This document shows, one piece after another, positions 63,918-64,000 of a stretch of 64,000 bases of DNA. Numbering within the stretch: the first letter of the stretch is position 1; every line of letters starts with the position of its first letter. The notes under the pieces are model-generated. The model saw only the letters and a program-made list of their open reading frames with translations, did no database searches and was not told the DNA's origin. The stretch is from NCBI RefSeq assembly GCF_000981225.1, contig NZ_LAJC01000001.1, positions 124,001 to 188,000 of the forward strand. Reading direction: 5' to 3'. A program made the translations under genes and the position numbers. This stretch comes from Allosalinactinospora lopnorensis (GTDB lineage: Bacteria; Actinomycetota; Actinomycetes; Streptosporangiales; Streptosporangiaceae).

Positions 63918-64000
63918 TCACGGCATGGGGCCGGCCACCGATTCGCCGCCGGCGCCGCGACCGGCGGCGCTCTTGCGGCGGTTCAGGTAAACACCCCCCG
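63918..64000 (-). CDS. C-terminal end of an unidentified protein (start beyond the window)
   Basis: On the minus strand a frame enters from the right edge as GGVYLNRRKSAAGRGAGGES and ends VAGPMP at TGA 63918-63920. The short hydrophobic start followed by a basic tail could be the end of a membrane-anchored protein, but 26 residues are too few to name it. A hypothetical protein upstream of the metE-like gene would fit. Confidence 0.3.
   Translation of the reverse strand, partial: GGVYLNRRKSAAGRGAGGESVAGPMP

Overview
The window is high-GC actinomycete DNA. Pointers to this are GTG and TTG starts, dense same-strand operons, DUF397 and DUF5753 regulators, an FbiD/CofC enzyme of coenzyme F420 synthesis, an NdgR-type IclR regulator beside leuCD, and GatCAB. 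Gene content and order fit the Streptosporangiales, plausibly a Nocardiopsis-like genus; the genus is inferred and not proven.

Layout. 1-0.7 kb: end of an unidentified two-gene operon. 0.8-2.8 kb: an XRE/DUF5753 regulator with two DUF397 genes, divergent from a microprotein and a HATPase. 3.2-7.1 kb: ddl, gpsA and plsC (cell wall and phospholipid), then cofC. 7.1-8.5 kb: a solitary TnpB element. 8.6-12.1 kb: HU, leuD, leuC and divergent ndgR. 12.2-15.1 kb: a sugar dehydrogenase lipoprotein, a DUF4188/MerR pair and a small lipoprotein. 15.2-18.1 kb: two tRNA-Glu, one tRNA-Gln, gltX and an FAH-family hydrolase. 18.4-28.1 kb: a sugar ABC transporter operon, a divergent two-component system and a GH15 enzyme. 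28.6-34.1 kb: a PRC-barrel/DUF2382 stress protein, a damaged MFS gene, a CPA2 antiporter, a monooxygenase and a DUF3152 protein. 34.1-36 kb: cimA behind a leader-peptide attenuator. 36.1-40.8 kb: an HTH/hydrolase/DUF4180 operon, a second XRE/DUF397 locus and a saccharopine-dehydrogenase-like gene. 40.9-49.4 kb: ilvE, leuB, serA, ilvC, ilvN and ilvB, with an ilvB attenuator. 49.6-63.9 kb: two GGDEF-EAL proteins, gatB, a thioester surface protein, gatA, gatC, ligA and a MetE-like protein.

How the genes fit together. Branched-chain amino acid synthesis dominates (ilvBN, ilvC, leuB, leuC, leuD, ilvE, cimA). Both ilvB and cimA carry short leader peptides rich in Ile, Leu or Val codons in front of terminator hairpins. 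GluRS, tRNA-Gln and GatCAB together give the indirect route to Gln-tRNA. The transporter, the two-component system and the GH15 enzyme are linked by TTAAGG-like boxes repeating every 11 bp.

The most notable unexplained pattern is at the two XRE/DUF5753-DUF397 loci. Each faces a gene whose leader contains the same hairpin-forming sequence, followed by a microprotein carrying RPYVL that runs into a downstream gene. Two families of palindromic repeats at gene 3' ends also recur. Several genes, including essential ilvB, plsC, an MFS gene, the surface protein and one GGDEF-EAL gene, are each repaired by adding one G or C. This suggests sequence errors more than true decay.
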